Shown: positions 38,926-48,790 of the stretch, in pieces
Numbering within the stretch: the stretch's first letter is position 1
How the letters are laid out: every line of letters begins with the position of its first letter
Source: Pannonibacter indicus
Lineage (GTDB): Bacteria; Pseudomonadota; Alphaproteobacteria; Rhizobiales; Stappiaceae
Direction: 5' to 3'
Length of the DNA: 64,000 nt
Assembly (NCBI RefSeq): GCF_001418225.1
Contig: NZ_LIPT01000005.1
Span: 1 to 64,000 of the forward strand
Position numbers and translations under genes: made by a program
The notes under the pieces: model-generated
Told to the model about the DNA's origin: nothing
Databases searched by the model: none
What the model saw: only the letters and a program-made list of their open reading frames with translations

Positions 38926-39360
38926 TCACTCCGGCACCACGGCGGTTGCCTCGATCTCCACCAGCGCCTCGTCTTCCACGAGGCCGGCCACCTGCACCAG
39001 CGCCATGGCCGGAAAGTGCTTGCCGAGCACCTTGCGGTAGACGGCGCCCACATCGCGCAGGCTGGCGAGATAAAGCTGCTTGTCGGTGACGTACCAGGTC
39101 ATCCGCACCAGATGCTCCGGCCCGGCCCCGCCCTCGCGCAGCACCTCGACGATGTTCTTCAGCGTCTGTTCCACCTGTCCGGTGAAGTCCTTCGCCTCGA
39201 ATTCCTGCTGGCCGTTCCAGCCGATGAGCCCGCCAAGGAAAAGAATGCGGCCGCTCGCGGCGACGCCGTTGGAATAGCCCTTGGCGGGCTTCCAGTTGCG
39301 CGGGTTCAAGAACGCGTGCGGACTTTCGCCGGTGGAGGCATCTGCCGTTGTCTGTGTCAT
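38926..39360 (-). CDS. RidA (YjgF/YER057c/UK114) family deaminase
   Basis: RidA-family enzymes hydrolyse enamines and imines, releasing ammonia; some members are 2-aminomuconate deaminases. The 144-residue product has the core block SGRILFLGGLIGWNGQQEFE (about 32-51) and LVRMTWYVTDKQLYLAS. The family catalytic arginine region LVRMTWYV is present. Placed between the CoA ligase and the acyl-CoA dehydrogenase, it fits either release of the ring amino group as ammonia after ring cleavage in the anthranilate route or deamination of 2-aminomuconate from the 3-hydroxyanthranilate route. Confidence 0.88.
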   Translation of the reverse strand: MTQTTADASTGESPHAFLNPRNWKPAKGYSNGVAASGRILFLGGLIGWNGQQEFEAKDFTGQVEQTLKNIVEVLREGGAGPEHLVRMTWYVTDKQLYLASLRDVGAVYRKVLGKHFPAMALVQVAGLVEDEALVEIEATAVVPE

Positions 39361-39423
39361 GTGGCCTTCCCGTCTTCCTGCGGGGCCATCCGCCCCGCCG
39401 ATTGCATTCCAATTCCGGTTCGC

Positions 39424-40569
39424 TCAGCGCGCCTCGCCCAGCGCGGCGCGGGCGATGACGATCTTCTGCACGTCGCTGGCGCCCTCATAGATGCGCAGGG
39501 CGCGGATCTCGCGGTAAAGGCTTTCCACGGCAAAGCCCTTGCGCACGCCGTCGCCGCCATGCAGCTGCAGGGCCGTGTCGATGACGCGCTGGGCCGCTTC
39601 CGTCGCATGCAGCTTGGCCATCGCCGCCTCGCGGCTGACGCGGGCTGCGCCCATGTCCTTGGTCCAGGCAGCGCGGTAGACCAGCAGCGCCGAGGCATCC
39701 ACATCCAGAGCCATATCGGCGATATGCCCTTGCACCATCTGCAGTTCGGACAGAGGCGCGCCGAAAAGCTGGCGCTGGCGCACGCGCGCCAAAGCCTCTT
39801 CCAGTGCACGGCGGGCAAAGCCCAGCGCCGCTGCACCGACAGTGGAGCGGAACACGTCCAGCACCGACATGGCGATCTTGAAGCCGTCCCCGCGCTTGCC
39901 GATCAGTGCCGTCTCCGGCAGGCGGATGCTGTTGAAACGCAGATGCGCCAGCGGATGGGGGGCCATCACCGCGATGCGCTCGACGATCTCCAGCCCCGGC
40001 GTGTCCGCAGGCAGCAGGAAGGCGGAAAGCCCCTTGGCCCCCGGCGCTTCGCCGGTGCGGGCAAACACGACGTAGAGATCGGCAATGCCGCCGTTGGAGA
40101 TGTAGGTCTTCTCGCCGGTCAGGATGAAGCCGCCCGGAACGGCCTCTGCCGCTGCGGTGCTGTTGGCCACATCCGAACCGGAGCCCGGCTCCGTCAGGGC
40201 AAAGGCGCTGATCACAGTGCCGGCACGGGTACGCTCCAGCCACTTGCGCTGCTCCGCCGTGCCGAACAGGGACACTGCCCCCATGCCCAGCCCCTGCATC
40301 GCAAAGGCAAAATCGGCCAGGCCATCATGCCGGGCCAGCGTTTCGCGGATGAGGCAGAGGCTGCGCACATCCAGCGTCTCGCCCTCGCCTGCCCCTGAGT
40401 GGCGCAGCCAGCCGGCCTGCCCCAGATCGCGCACCAGCGTGCGGCAGGCCTCGTCCGTGTCGGCATGGTCCACATGCAGATGGGCGGCGCACCAGGCATC
40501 CAGCGCCTCGGCCAGCTCGCGGTGGCGGGTCTCAAAAAAGGGCCAGGAGAGGAAAGAGCGGTCGGCCAT
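39424..40569 (-). CDS. acyl-CoA dehydrogenase
   Basis: The 381-residue flavoenzyme has the family signatures [20 protein letters not shown], the FAD/ETF region [18 protein letters not shown], and the C-terminal block [20 protein letters not shown], with conserved [19 protein letters not shown]. It would oxidise a CoA thioester in the ring-opening or beta-oxidation part of the 2-aminobenzoyl-CoA pathway. The start at 40569 ([19 protein letters not shown]) lies one base past the stop of the enoyl-CoA hydratase gene, so the two are translationally linked. Relatives of this gene occur in other anthranilate-CoA clusters. Confidence 0.92.
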   Translation of the reverse strand: MADRSFLSWPFFETRHRELAEALDAWCAAHLHVDHADTDEACRTLVRDLGQAGWLRHSGAGEGETLDVRSLCLIRETLARHDGLADFAFAMQGLGMGAVSLFGTAEQRKWLERTRAGTVISAFALTEPGSGSDVANSTAAAEAVPGGFILTGEKTYISNGGIADLYVVFARTGEAPGAKGLSAFLLPADTPGLEIVERIAVMAPHPLAHLRFNSIRLPETALIGKRGDGFKIAMSVLDVFRSTVGAAALGFARRALEEALARVRQRQLFGAPLSELQMVQGHIADMALDVDASALLVYRAAWTKDMGAARVSREAAMAKLHATEAAQRVIDTALQLHGGDGVRKGFAVESLYREIRALRIYEGASDVQKIVIARAALGEAR

Positions 40570-40570
40570 C

Positions 40571-41383
40571 TCAGTTGCCCTCGAAAACCGGCTTCTGCTT
40601 GGCGACGAAGGCATGGTAGGCGCGGGCGAAATCCTGCGTCTGCATGCAGATCGCCTGTGCCTGCGCTTCCGCCTCGATGGCCTGTTCCAGCCCCATGTTC
40701 CATTCCTGGTTCAGCTGGGTCTTGGTGATGCCATGGGCAAACACAGGCCCGGAGGCAAGCCTTGCTGCCAGCGCCATGGCTTCCTCTTCCAGCTTGTCCG
40801 CCTCGTGCAAGGCATTGAAGAAGCCCCAGCGCTCGCCCTCGGCTGCGCTCATGGTGCGGCCGGTGTAGAGCAGTTCCGCCGCCCGGCCCTGTCCGATGAT
40901 GCGCGGCAGCATGGCGCAGGCGCCCATGTCGCAGCCCGCAAGGCCAACGCGGGTGAAGAGGAAAGCTGTCTTGGCCTCCAGCGTTGCCAGCCGCAGGTCG
41001 CTGGCCATGGCAATGATCGCCCCGGCCCCAACGCACACACCATCCACCGCCGCGATGATGGGCTTGCCGCAGCCTATCATGGCCTTCACCAGATCACCGG
41101 TCATGCGGGTGAAGGCGAGCAGGCCCTTCATGTCGAGCCCGACCAGCGGGCCGATGATATCATGCACATCCCCGCCGGAGCAGAAGTTGCCCCCATTGGA
41201 GGTGAAGACCACCACATCCACGTCCTCGGCATAGACGAGGGCGCGGAAGGTGTCGCGCAGCTCGGCATAGCTGTCGAAGGTCAGCGGGTTCTTGCGGTCG
41301 GGACGGTTGAGGCTGACGCGGGCGATGCGGTCCTTCACCTGCCAGAGAAAGTGCCGGGGCTTCAGATCAGCCAGAGCGGTCAT
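40571..41383 (-). CDS. enoyl-CoA hydratase/isomerase family protein
   Basis: The 270-residue crotonase-fold protein has the oxyanion-hole segment [17 protein letters not shown] (about residues 57-73) and the second loop [19 protein letters not shown]. It may hydrate or hydrolyse a ring-derived CoA ester in the 2-aminobenzoyl-CoA route. It overlaps the MarR gene by four bases upstream and is followed one base later by the acyl-CoA dehydrogenase. Glutamates at the usual hydratase positions are not both obvious, so hydrolase or isomerase activity is also possible. Confidence 0.9.
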   Translation of the reverse strand: MTALADLKPRHFLWQVKDRIARVSLNRPDRKNPLTFDSYAELRDTFRALVYAEDVDVVVFTSNGGNFCSGGDVHDIIGPLVGLDMKGLLAFTRMTGDLVKAMIGCGKPIIAAVDGVCVGAGAIIAMASDLRLATLEAKTAFLFTRVGLAGCDMGACAMLPRIIGQGRAAELLYTGRTMSAAEGERWGFFNALHEADKLEEEAMALAARLASGPVFAHGITKTQLNQEWNMGLEQAIEAEAQAQAICMQTQDFARAYHAFVAKQKPVFEGN

Positions 41384-41862
41384 TGCGCGTCCTTCCCGAG
41401 TTTCTTCAATATGTCCTTGAGCGCGTCCAGGTCCGCGTCCGTCAGCCTGGCGAAGAGCTGATCCACCTCCCGCTCGTGATCGGCGGCCAGCTTTTCGAAC
41501 TGCGCCAGCCCCTCGTCCGTCAGCGACACATGCACCGTGCGCCGGTCCGCCTCGAAGGGCACACGGCGGACGAGGCCGTCCTTTTCCAGCCGGTCCACCA
41601 CCGTGGTGGCATTGCCGTTGGAGACGAGCAGCAGGCGCGACAGTTCGCTCATGCTCAGCGGCACGCGGCGGCGGTAGAGCGCGGCCATCACATCGAAGCG
41701 CGGCAGTGTCGTGTCATGCTCCACCCGCAGAAATTCACGCAGATGCGCTTCCGCCATGCGGGTGACACCGAGAATACGGATCCAGGTCTTCAGCCGGCGC
41801 TTGGAGAGCGGCACGGAGGCTGCTTCCGTTTCCTGCAAGGCGGTTCCCTTCTCTGCGCTCAT
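41380..41862 (-). CDS. MarR-family transcriptional regulator of the anthranilate operon
   Basis: The 160-residue protein has a MarR winged helix (about residues 45-115, [20 protein letters not shown] and the wing region [18 protein letters not shown]). It is encoded inside the catabolic operon, overlapping the SDR gene before it and the hydratase gene after it by four bases each. MarR proteins in aromatic-CoA clusters are usually repressors relieved by a pathway CoA ester. The palindrome TATTTCAAGCTTAAAATA in the operon's promoter region is the natural candidate operator. Confidence 0.9.
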   Translation of the reverse strand: MSAEKGTALQETEAASVPLSKRRLKTWIRILGVTRMAEAHLREFLRVEHDTTLPRFDVMAALYRRRVPLSMSELSRLLLVSNGNATTVVDRLEKDGLVRRVPFEADRRTVHVSLTDEGLAQFEKLAADHEREVDQLFARLTDADLDALKDILKKLGKDAQ

Positions 41863-42599
41863 ACCTCGCCTCCCGAAATGGCCATTGCCTGCCCGTTCAC
41901 CCCGTCAGATCCGGCAGCGCACAGATAAAGGGCCATGGCCGTCACCTCCTGCGGGGTGATGAGGCGCTTCTGCGGATTGGTGTCCGCAAGGGCGGCCATG
42001 GCATCGTCCCGGCTCTTGCCGGTCTTGGCCATGATGTTCTGCACGGAGCGTTCCGTCATCTCCGTGTCGAGGAAGCCGGGGCAAATGGCGTTGACCGTCA
42101 CCGGACGGCGGGCCACCTCCAGCGCCAGCGCCTTTACAAGGCCGACAACCCCGTGCTTGGCCGCCACATAGGGCGCGACATAGGGATAGCCTTTCAGCCC
42201 GGCGGTGGACGCAATGGCGATGAGCCGCCCCCAGCCGTCCATCCGGGCGAGCCCCTCGCGGAAGGTGAGGAACACGCCGGTCAGGTTCACCGCCAGCATG
42301 GCATTCCACTGATCCAGCGACGTGCGCCCAAACGGGGCGCTTTCGGCAGCGCCCGCATTGGCAATCACCACATCCACCGGGCCTGCAGCCTCGAACAGCA
42401 CCTTCACGGAAGCTTCATCTGTCACGTCCGCCGTCAGCGCCCGCACGCCCGGCAGCGAAGCCGCCACCGCCCGCAGCGGCTCTGCCCGCCGGCCGGTGAT
42501 GATGACCTGCGCTCCGGCAGCATGGAAGCCGCGGGCCAGATCTGCCCCTGCGCCCGTACCACCGCCCGTGATGAGAACACGCCGTCCTGCTACCGTCAT
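41859..42599 (-). CDS. short-chain dehydrogenase/reductase
   Basis: The 246-residue SDR has the NAD(P) motif [18 protein letters not shown] (residues about 7-24), the NAG element in [11 protein letters not shown], and the catalytic Ser/Tyr/Lys pattern in [23 protein letters not shown], of which YVAAK supplies Tyr and Lys. It probably works as a beta-hydroxyacyl-CoA dehydrogenase in the 2-aminobenzoyl-CoA route. It overlaps the monooxygenase/reductase gene by four bases and the MarR gene by four. Confidence 0.9.
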   Translation of the reverse strand: MTVAGRRVLITGGGTGAGADLARGFHAAGAQVIITGRRAEPLRAVAASLPGVRALTADVTDEASVKVLFEAAGPVDVVIANAGAAESAPFGRTSLDQWNAMLAVNLTGVFLTFREGLARMDGWGRLIAIASTAGLKGYPYVAPYVAAKHGVVGLVKALALEVARRPVTVNAICPGFLDTEMTERSVQNIMAKTGKSRDDAMAALADTNPQKRLITPQEVTAMALYLCAAGSDGVNGQAMAISGGEV

Positions 42600-44911
42600 G
42601 CCCGGATCACCTCTCCTGCTGCCTTGGCGCCGTCCTTCTTCGCTTTTGCCTGCTCGGCAAGGCGAAGGGCCTGGTCACGCCCGGCGAGATACGGCAGCGG
42701 CCAGCTGGCCTTGCGGTCGCCCTGCTCCACCGCCGCATGCAGCGTCCAGTAGGGATCGGACAGATGCGGACGGGCAAGGCAGACAAGATCGGCACGGCCT
42801 GCCATCAGAATCGAGTTCACCTGATCGGCCTCTGTGATATTGCCCACCGCCATGGTCGCCAGCCCTGCCTCGTTGCGGATGCGGTCGGAGAACGGGGTCT
42901 GGAACATGCGGCCATAGATGGGGCGCGCGTCCGTCGTCGTCTGACCGGCGGAGACGTCGATGATGTCGGCACCGGCTTCAGAGAAGGCCCGGGCGATTTC
43001 CACCGCCTCGTCCGGCGTCACACCAGCCTCACCCACCCAGTCATTGGCCGAGATGCGCACGGACATGGGCTTATGCTCCGGCCAGACGCCACGCATGGCG
43101 CGGAAGACTTCCAGCGGATAGCGCAGGCGGTTTTCAAGGCTGCCGCCATATTCATCGGTCCGAACGTTCGACACCGGCGAGATGAAGGAGGACAGGAGAT
43201 AGCCGTGGGCGGCATGCAGCTCGATCATGTCGAACCCGGCGCGCTCTGCCATCTTCGCCGCCTCGACGAACTGGCCGAGCACCAGATCCATGTCGGCCCG
43301 GTCCATCGCCTTCGGCACCGCATTGCCCTTGGACCAGGCAATGGCGGAAGCGGACAGCAGCGGCCAGTTGCCGTCCGGCAGCGGCGCGTCCATCCCTTCC
43401 CAGCCAACCTGCGTCGAGCCCTTGCGGCCCGAATGGCCGATCTGGCAGCAGATCTTGGCTGCCGTTTCCGTATGGACGAAATCCGTCAGCCGCTTCCAGC
43501 CAGCCTCATGCTCCGGCGCATAGAGGCCGGGGCAGCCGGGAGTGATGCGCCCTTCCGCCGACACGCAGGTCATTTCGGTGAAGACAAGCCCTGCCCCGCC
43601 CTTGGCCCGCTCGGCATAATGGATCAGATGCCAGTCGCCCGGCACCCCGTCCACCGCCTTGTACTGGGCCATGGGCGAAACGACGATGCGGTTCTCCAGC
43701 CGCATGCCGCGCAGCGTGAAGGGAGCGAACATCGGCGTGCGGCCAGGCTGGCCGCCGGCCTGCTTCTGGAACCAGTCTTCAGCGGAGCGCAGCCACTCCG
43801 GATCACGCAGGCGCAGGTTCTCGTGGGAAATGCGCTGGGAGCGGGTGAGCAGCGAATAGTTGAACTGCACCGGATCAAGGTCCAGATAGCGCTCCACCTG
43901 CTCGAACCATTCCAGCGAGTTGCGGGCGGCAGACTGCAGGCGCAGCACCTCGATGCGGCGCTCTTCCTGATAGCGCTCGAAGGCCGCTTCCATATTGTCT
44001 TCGCTGTGGAGATAGGTGGCCAGCGCAATGGCACTGTCAAAGGCCAGACGCGTGCCGGAGCCGATGGAGAAATGCCCAGTCGCCGCTGCATCGCCCATCA
44101 GCACCACATTGCCGTTATACCACTTCTCGCAGATCACCCGCGGGAAGTTCATCCAGACGGCAGAGCCGCGCAGATGCGCCGCATTGGACATGAGCTTGTG
44201 GCCACCGAGATGTGCGGCGAACACCTTTTCGCAGGTCTCGATGGTCTCTTCCTTGGACATGTGCTCGAACCCGAAGCGGTCCCAGGTCTCCTGCGTGCAT
44301 TCCACGATCACCGTCGCCGTGTCGGCATCGAACTGATAGGCATGCACCCACATCCAGCCGTGCTCGGTCTTCTCGAAGATGAAGGTGAAGGCGTCATCGA
44401 ACTTCTGGTGCGTGCCGAGCCAGATGAACTTGCACAGGCGCAGATCCACATCGGGCTTGAACACATCGGCATATTCGCGCCGCACCAGCGAGTTGATGCC
44501 GTCGCTGGCGACCACGAGGTCATAATCCTTGCGGTAATCTTCAGCGGTCTTGAACTCCTGCTGGAATTCGAGCTTGATACCCAGCTCCCGCGCCCGCTCC
44601 TGCAGGATAATCAGCAGCTTCTTGCGGCCGATGCCGGCAAAGCCGTGGCCGCCAGAGACGGTGCGCACACCGTTGTGCACGACGGCGATGTCATCCCAGT
44701 AGGAGAAGTTGGCGCGGATCTCTTCCGTGCTCTTGGGGTCATTGCGGGCCATGTTGCCCAGTGCATCATCCGACAACACCACACCCCAGCCGAACGTGTC
44801 GTTCGCCTTGTTGCGCTCCAGCACCGTGATGTCATGGGCCGCATCACGCAGCTTCATCGAGATCGCAAAATAGAGCCCCGCAGGCCCGCCCCCCAGGCAC
44901 AGGATCTTCAT
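42596..44911 (-). CDS. 2-aminobenzoyl-CoA monooxygenase/reductase (salicylyl-CoA 5-hydroxylase-like fusion)
   Basis: This 771-residue two-domain flavoprotein hydroxylates and then reduces the ring of 2-aminobenzoyl-CoA, giving a non-aromatic CoA ester for beta-oxidation-like cleavage. The N-terminal half (about 1-390) is a PHBH-type FAD monooxygenase, with [20 protein letters not shown], the [14 protein letters not shown] block and [14 protein letters not shown]. The C-terminal half (about 405-760) is an old-yellow-enzyme domain ([20 protein letters not shown], then [17 protein letters not shown]). The fusion is the hallmark of ACMR; salicylyl-CoA 5-hydroxylases of the same build are the alternative. 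First gene of the operon. Start at 44911 follows AAGGGACTGCGGCA. Confidence 0.93.
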   Translation of the reverse strand: MKILCLGGGPAGLYFAISMKLRDAAHDITVLERNKANDTFGWGVVLSDDALGNMARNDPKSTEEIRANFSYWDDIAVVHNGVRTVSGGHGFAGIGRKKLLIILQERARELGIKLEFQQEFKTAEDYRKDYDLVVASDGINSLVRREYADVFKPDVDLRLCKFIWLGTHQKFDDAFTFIFEKTEHGWMWVHAYQFDADTATVIVECTQETWDRFGFEHMSKEETIETCEKVFAAHLGGHKLMSNAAHLRGSAVWMNFPRVICEKWYNGNVVLMGDAAATGHFSIGSGTRLAFDSAIALATYLHSEDNMEAAFERYQEERRIEVLRLQSAARNSLEWFEQVERYLDLDPVQFNYSLLTRSQRISHENLRLRDPEWLRSAEDWFQKQAGGQPGRTPMFAPFTLRGMRLENRIVVSPMAQYKAVDGVPGDWHLIHYAERAKGGAGLVFTEMTCVSAEGRITPGCPGLYAPEHEAGWKRLTDFVHTETAAKICCQIGHSGRKGSTQVGWEGMDAPLPDGNWPLLSASAIAWSKGNAVPKAMDRADMDLVLGQFVEAAKMAERAGFDMIELHAAHGYLLSSFISPVSNVRTDEYGGSLENRLRYPLEVFRAMRGVWPEHKPMSVRISANDWVGEAGVTPDEAVEIARAFSEAGADIIDVSAGQTTTDARPIYGRMFQTPFSDRIRNEAGLATMAVGNITEADQVNSILMAGRADLVCLARPHLSDPYWTLHAAVEQGDRKASWPLPYLAGRDQALRLAEQAKAKKDGAKAAGEVIRA

Positions 44912-44967
44912 TGCCGCAGTCCCTTCCGTTTGTCTTGTTGAGCATGAGCCTGCCACCAGCTGAAAAT

Positions 44968-44985
44968 TATTTCAAGCTTAAAATA
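44968..44985. promoter_or_regulatory. imperfect palindrome in the promoter region of the anthranilate operon (candidate MarR operator)
   Basis: TATTTCAAGCTTAAAATA is a palindrome with a single mismatched pair, 57 bases upstream of the monooxygenase start. Nearly the same sequence stands before the transporter operon (32960-32977), and the half-site AAGCTTGAA recurs before trpL (46248-46259). Confidence 0.65.
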
Positions 44986-45069
44986 TTGGCGTGCAAAAGG
45001 AAACTTCAGGGGCGGAGTGAGCAGGCCGATATGCGGATCCGGGAGCCGTTTCAGCATGGCACCTTGCCA

Positions 45070-45100
45070 TTTGGCATTAAATATCTTATTTTTTGCCAAA
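45070..45100. promoter_or_regulatory. inverted repeat in the toxin-antitoxin promoter
   Basis: TTTGGCA (45070-45076) and TGCCAAA (45094-45100) flank 17 AT-rich bases directly before the antitoxin ribosome binding site AAAGGAGCTG. An antitoxin of this kind usually represses its own operon from such a site. Confidence 0.6.
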
Positions 45101-45111
45101 AGGAGCTGATC

Positions 45112-45522
45112 ATGCTGCAGGAAATCCCCCGCACCCGGGCTGTGCCGGACGTGCCGCAGATCACCGCCGAAGAAGCGGCAGCGATGGCGCGGGCGGTGAT
45201 CCGGCTGTTCGAACGCTGGCAGTTGTCCGATGCGCAGGCGCGGGAGATCCTCGGCGGCCTCCCGGCCCGCACCCATGCGCGCTGGAAGGCGGGTGAGCCG
45301 GGGCGTATCGACCGTGACCTTGCCACCCGCCTCTCCCTGCTGATGGGCATCCACAAGGGCCTGCGTTATCTCTTCACCGAGGCGGAGCGCGGTTATGCCT
45401 GGGTGCGCAAACCCAATCCGGTGTTCGGCGGGCGTTCGCCGGCCGAGGTGATGGTGCAGGGCGACATATTCTCGCTGGCCCGCGTGCGCGCCTATCTCGA
45501 TGCAGAGCGCGGCGGCTTCTGA
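45112..45522 (+). CDS. Xre/MbcA/ParS-type antitoxin of a RES toxin-antitoxin pair
   Basis: The 136-residue antitoxin has an N-terminal Xre-like helix-turn-helix part (about 15-75, with ITAEEAAAMARAVIRLFERW and LSDAQAREILGGLP) and the C-terminal MbcA/ParS/Xre toxin-binding domain (about 80-136, with LSLLMGIHKGLRYLF and WVRKPNPVFGGRSPAEVMVQ). The GGRSPAEVM motif is the usual marker. Its stop codon TGA overlaps the toxin ATG by one base, so the pair is translationally coupled. The start at 45112 follows AAAGGAGCTGATC; the open frame upstream is ignored. Confidence 0.92.
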   Translation: MLQEIPRTRAVPDVPQITAEEAAAMARAVIRLFERWQLSDAQAREILGGLPARTHARWKAGEPGRIDRDLATRLSLLMGIHKGLRYLFTEAERGYAWVRKPNPVFGGRSPAEVMVQGDIFSLARVRAYLDAERGGF

Positions 45523-46211
45523 TGAGCGCCCTGCCCCTGACACGGGTGGAGTGGCAGAGCGCCTTCCGCCTCATCCGTTCCATCCATCCGCCGGTTGATC
45601 TGTTCGAGGACATTGCCGACCCGCAGGACTGGGAAGCGCTTGCCTCGGCCGAATCGAAAACCAATCCGCGTATCTGGGAGCATCTCGGGCAACTGGATCT
45701 GGTGCCGCCGCACCGGCGGGTGAGCGGCCCCGGCGCCAGCTATGTGATGGCGCCTTTCGTCCATGTCAGCACAGACCGGCCGGGCCGCTTCACCGATGGC
45801 ACCTATGGCGTCTACAGCGCGGGCAATGCCGAGGAAGTGGCAATCCGGGAAGTCGCCCATCATCACGGCCGCACCATGCGGGCCACGCAGGAAGCGCCGG
45901 GCTGGACCTCCCAGTTCCGCATGCTCACCTGCCGCCTCGATCTTGAGCTGCATGATGCAAGACCGGACATCCGCTATCACCACCCGGATGACTATGCCCC
46001 CTCGCAGGCGCTGGGCCGGGAACTCAGAGCCTCAGGTTCCAACGGCGTCATCTACCGCAGCGTCCGCTGCGAAGGCGGAGAATGTGCCGCCATCTTCTGG
46101 CCGGACCTCATCCCCGTTCCCCTGCAAGCCGATCACTTCGACTTCCACTGGAACGGCACCACCGCCGACAAGGTGCGCAACTGCCGGACGGGAGCGATTT
46201 TCGGGCTGTGA
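45522..46211 (+). CDS. RES-domain toxin (NAD+-targeting)
   Basis: RES toxins degrade NAD+ (by phosphorolysis or hydrolysis in characterised members) and stop growth when the antitoxin is lost. The 229-residue product contains the RES core (about 60-210): FVHVSTDRPGRFTDGTYGVY with the conserved Arg and Tyr, then AIREVAHHHGRTM with the Glu, and ASGSNGVIYRSVRCEGGECA with the Ser. These give the Arg-Glu-Ser pattern after which the family is named. It is fused by overlap to the antitoxin gene. The pair lies between the anthranilate operon and trp, an unusual address. Confidence 0.93.
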   Translation: MSALPLTRVEWQSAFRLIRSIHPPVDLFEDIADPQDWEALASAESKTNPRIWEHLGQLDLVPPHRRVSGPGASYVMAPFVHVSTDRPGRFTDGTYGVYSAGNAEEVAIREVAHHHGRTMRATQEAPGWTSQFRMLTCRLDLELHDARPDIRYHHPDDYAPSQALGRELRASGSNGVIYRSVRCEGGECAAIFWPDLIPVPLQADHFDFHWNGTTADKVRNCRTGAIFGL

Positions 46212-46247
46212 AAGATGAAAAGAGCCGTCCCGTAAGGACACAAATAA

Positions 46248-46259
46248 TTCAAGCTTGAA
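46248..46259. promoter_or_regulatory. TTCAAGCTTGAA palindrome upstream of trpL
   Basis: A perfect 12-base palindrome whose half AAGCTTGAA is shared with the sites at 32960 and 44968. It overlaps a possible -35 (TTCAAG, 46248-46253) with TATTTT at 46270-46275 as -10 at 16-base spacing. Whether this is a regulator site or chance is open. Confidence 0.4.
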
Positions 46260-46364
46260 GCGACTGGTCTATTTTGCAACAGGGGTCAGGCAAGTGGCGC
46301 TGGGGTGGTCTTTACGCCATTTCCCCGGTTGCCTGCCGCCTGTGGCTGCGCTAGGCAAACAGGC

Positions 46365-46412
46365 ATGAACACGCAGATGATCCGCATGGGCTGGTGGTGG
46401 CAGGACGCTTGA
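46365..46412 (+). CDS. trpL: trp operon leader peptide
   Basis: A 15-residue open frame, [15 protein letters not shown], contains three consecutive tryptophan codons. Stalling of the ribosome there when Trp-tRNA is scarce decides whether the downstream RNA folds as antiterminator or terminator. It lies 140 bases before trpE(G), with the regulatory hairpins between. Rhizobial trpE(G) genes have an equivalent Trp-rich leader. It is too short for routine gene finders. Confidence 0.9.
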   Translation: MNTQMIRMGWWWQDA

Positions 46413-46414
46413 TT

Positions 46415-46497
46415 GGCGGCCTTGCGATTTCTCATGTTCTGACGTGATCGAAGTTGACCCAAAGGCCGCCGCGGCAAGACCCGCAGGCGGCCTTTGG
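46415..46497 (+). terminator. trp attenuator with alternative antiterminator
   Basis: Terminator: CCAAAGGCCGCC (46459-46470) pairs with GGCGGCCTTTGG (46486-46497). Antiterminator: GGCGGCCTT (46415-46423), just past the leader stop codon, can pair instead with AAGGCCGCC (46462-46470). The two structures use the same strand and exclude each other, the classic attenuator design. Confidence 0.85.
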
Positions 46498-46551
46498 TCT
46501 GTCTGGGGTCTGGCCGGAGGAAGGCCTGGACCTGAACTGGAGGATGGACGA

Positions 46552-48720
46552 ATGCCGGTACCGGCTGAGCAGACTTTCAAGACCAAGGGCGGCATTGCCG
46601 TCACGCGCGGCGCACGCCCGGCAGACTATGCGGAAGGAACCTCCCGCTGGATCGACAGGCTGGATGCAGAGCGCGGCGCGGTCCTCTCCTCCTCCTATGA
46701 ATATCCGGGCCGCTACACCCGCTGGGACATGGCGCTGGTCAATCCGCCGCTGGTGCTGGAATCGGCAGGGCGCAACGTGGAAATCCGCGCCCTCAATGCC
46801 CGTGGCCTTATCCTGCTGCCCGCCATTTCCGGGGTGCTCGCCGCCCATCCGGACGTGGAAGACTTTACCGCCACCGAAGGCCGCATGACCCTGACGGTGC
46901 GCAAGCCCGCCGCCCCCTTCCGCGAGGAAGACCGCTCACGTCAGGCCTCCACCTTCTCCATCGTGCGTGCCATCAAGGAACTGTTTGCCTGTGATGACGA
47001 TCAGCTCGGCCTTTACGGTGCCTTCGGCTACGACCTTGCCTTCCAGTTCGAGCCGATCGAGCTGAAGCTGAAGCGCCCGGCGGACCAGCGCGATCTGGTG
47101 CTGTTCCTGCCCGACGAAATCCTCATCGTCGACCACCATGGCCGCCGCGCCTATGTGCTGGAATATGACTTCGAGGTCGATGGCAAGCGCACCCATGGCC
47201 TGCCGCGTGATGGAGAGAAGCGGCCCTATCAGCCGGCCAATGAAGATCCGGGCCGGGGCGACCATGAGCCGGGGGAGTATGCGAAGATCGTGGACCGGGC
47301 CAAGGAATACTTCCGCCGGGGCGACCTGTTCGAGACCGTGCCGGGTCAGACCTTCTTCGAGCCCTGCGCCAACCCGCCCTCGGCCGTCTCCCGCCGCCTG
47401 CAGCAGATCAACCCCTCGCCCTATTCCTTCTTCATCAACCTCGGCAATGCGGAATATCTCGTCGGCGCCTCGCCGGAGATGTATGTGCGCGTCACCGGCG
47501 GGCGGCGGGTGGAAACCTGCCCCATCTCCGGCACCATCCGGCGCGGCAAGAATGCCATCGAGGATGAGGCGCAGATCCGCAAGCTGCTGAATTCCGCCAA
47601 GGATGAGGCGGAGCTGACCATGTGCTCGGACGTGGACCGCAACGACAAGAGCCGCGTCTGCGTGCCCGGCTCGGTCAAGGTCATCGGCCGGCGCCAGATC
47701 GAGATGTATTCCCGCCTGATCCACACGGTGGACCATATCGAAGGCATCCTGCGCGAGGACATGGACGCGCTCGACGCCTTCCTTTCCCATGCCTGGGCCG
47801 TCACCGTCACCGGTGCGCCGAAGCGCTGGGCGATGGAATTCATCGAGAACAACGAAAAAAGCTCCCGCGCCTGGTATGGCGGGGCCATCGGCGCCGTGCT
47901 GTTCAACGGCGACATGAACACCGGCCTCACCCTGCGCACCGTGCGCATCAAGGATGGTGTCGCGCAGATCCGCGCCGGTGCCACGCTGCTCTATGACAGC
48001 ATTCCGGAAGAGGAAGAGGCCGAGACCGAGCTGAAGGCCGAAGCCATGCGCGCCGCCGTGCGCGAGGCGGGGCTGGCCGTGAAGGCCACGGAAACCGTGC
48101 GCGAGAAGAAGCCAGGTGCGGGCCTCAAGATCCTGCTGGTAGACCATGAGGACAGTTTCGTCCATACGCTGGCCAACTACTTCCGCCAGACAGGGGCCGA
48201 TGTGGTCACCTACCGCACGCCTGTTGCAGACCACGTGTTCCATGACGTGAACCCGGATCTGGTGGTGCTCTCCCCCGGTCCCGGCAGCCCGAAGGACTTC
48301 GACTGCGCCGCCACCATCGGCCGCGCGCGCGCGCGCGGACTGCCGCTATTCGGCGTCTGCCTCGGCCTTCAGGCTCTGGCCGAAGGGCTGGGCGGAGAAC
48401 TTGGCCAGCTGGACGTGCCGATGCACGGCAAGCCCTCGCCCATCAGCCTCACCGGCAATTCGGTTCTGTTCGAGGGCTTGAGTTCGCCGGTCACGGTCGG
48501 CCGCTACCACTCGCTGTTTGCGAAGAAGGACAAGCTGCCCGCTGATTTCCGCATCACGGCGGAGACGGAAGACGGGGTGATCATGGCCATCGAGCACACC
48601 AGCGAGCCGATCGCCGCCGTCCAGTTCCACCCGGAAAGCATCATGTCCCTCGATCAGGACGCCGGCCACCGCATCATCGAGAACGTGGTGACCCGCCTGG
48701 TGAAGACGCGCCGGGCGTAA
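46552..48720 (+). CDS. trpE(G): anthranilate synthase, fused TrpE-TrpG
   Basis: The fused enzyme makes anthranilate from chorismate and glutamine, the first step of tryptophan synthesis. The 722-residue product has TrpE first (about 1-515), with the Trp feedback LVLESAGR block near the N-terminus and the catalytic segment [13 protein letters not shown], then a class I glutamine amidotransferase (about 525-720) with the catalytic cysteine in [12 protein letters not shown] (Cys603) and [10 protein letters not shown]. This fusion is typical of Rhizobiales. The start at 46552 lies eight bases after GGAGG. Leader peptide and attenuator are directly upstream. It makes the very compound that the preceding operon destroys. 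Confidence 0.96.
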   Translation: MPVPAEQTFKTKGGIAVTRGARPADYAEGTSRWIDRLDAERGAVLSSSYEYPGRYTRWDMALVNPPLVLESAGRNVEIRALNARGLILLPAISGVLAAHPDVEDFTATEGRMTLTVRKPAAPFREEDRSRQASTFSIVRAIKELFACDDDQLGLYGAFGYDLAFQFEPIELKLKRPADQRDLVLFLPDEILIVDHHGRRAYVLEYDFEVDGKRTHGLPRDGEKRPYQPANEDPGRGDHEPGEYAKIVDRAKEYFRRGDLFETVPGQTFFEPCANPPSAVSRRLQQINPSPYSFFINLGNAEYLVGASPEMYVRVTGGRRVETCPISGTIRRGKNAIEDEAQIRKLLNSAKDEAELTMCSDVDRNDKSRVCVPGSVKVIGRRQIEMYSRLIHTVDHIEGILREDMDALDAFLSHAWAVTVTGAPKRWAMEFIENNEKSSRAWYGGAIGAVLFNGDMNTGLTLRTVRIKDGVAQIRAGATLLYDSIPEEEEAETELKAEAMRAAVREAGLAVKATETVREKKPGAGLKILLVDHEDSFVHTLANYFRQTGADVVTYRTPVADHVFHDVNPDLVVLSPGPGSPKDFDCAATIGRARARGLPLFGVCLGLQALAEGLGGELGQLDVPMHGKPSPISLTGNSVLFEGLSSPVTVGRYHSLFAKKDKLPADFRITAETEDGVIMAIEHTSEPIAAVQFHPESIMSLDQDAGHRIIENVVTRLVKTRRA

Positions 48721-48743
48721 GGCGCTACAGCAACAGGAAACAA

Positions 48744-48769
48744 GCCCGGCAGGCACCACCCTGCCGGGC
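48744..48769. terminator. terminator between convergent trpE(G) and lrp genes
   Basis: GCCCGGCAGG and CCTGCCGGGC form a perfect 10-base-pair stem around CACCAC, 23 bases past the trpE(G) stop, followed by CCTCTTGCATT. It could serve both convergent genes. Confidence 0.7.
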
Positions 48770-48790
48770 CCTCTTGCATTCCGGCGGTCC

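Noticed and set aside
37270-40398. 1042-codon plus-strand open frame
   Set aside because: Antisense to the CoA ligase, RidA and acyl-CoA dehydrogenase genes; no motif or ribosome binding site supports it.
42596-44911. Salicylyl-CoA 5-hydroxylase assignment for the monooxygenase fusion
   Set aside because: Possible by sequence, but the 2-aminobenzoate-CoA ligase, RidA and MarR partners fit 2-aminobenzoyl-CoA better; kept only as the alternative.
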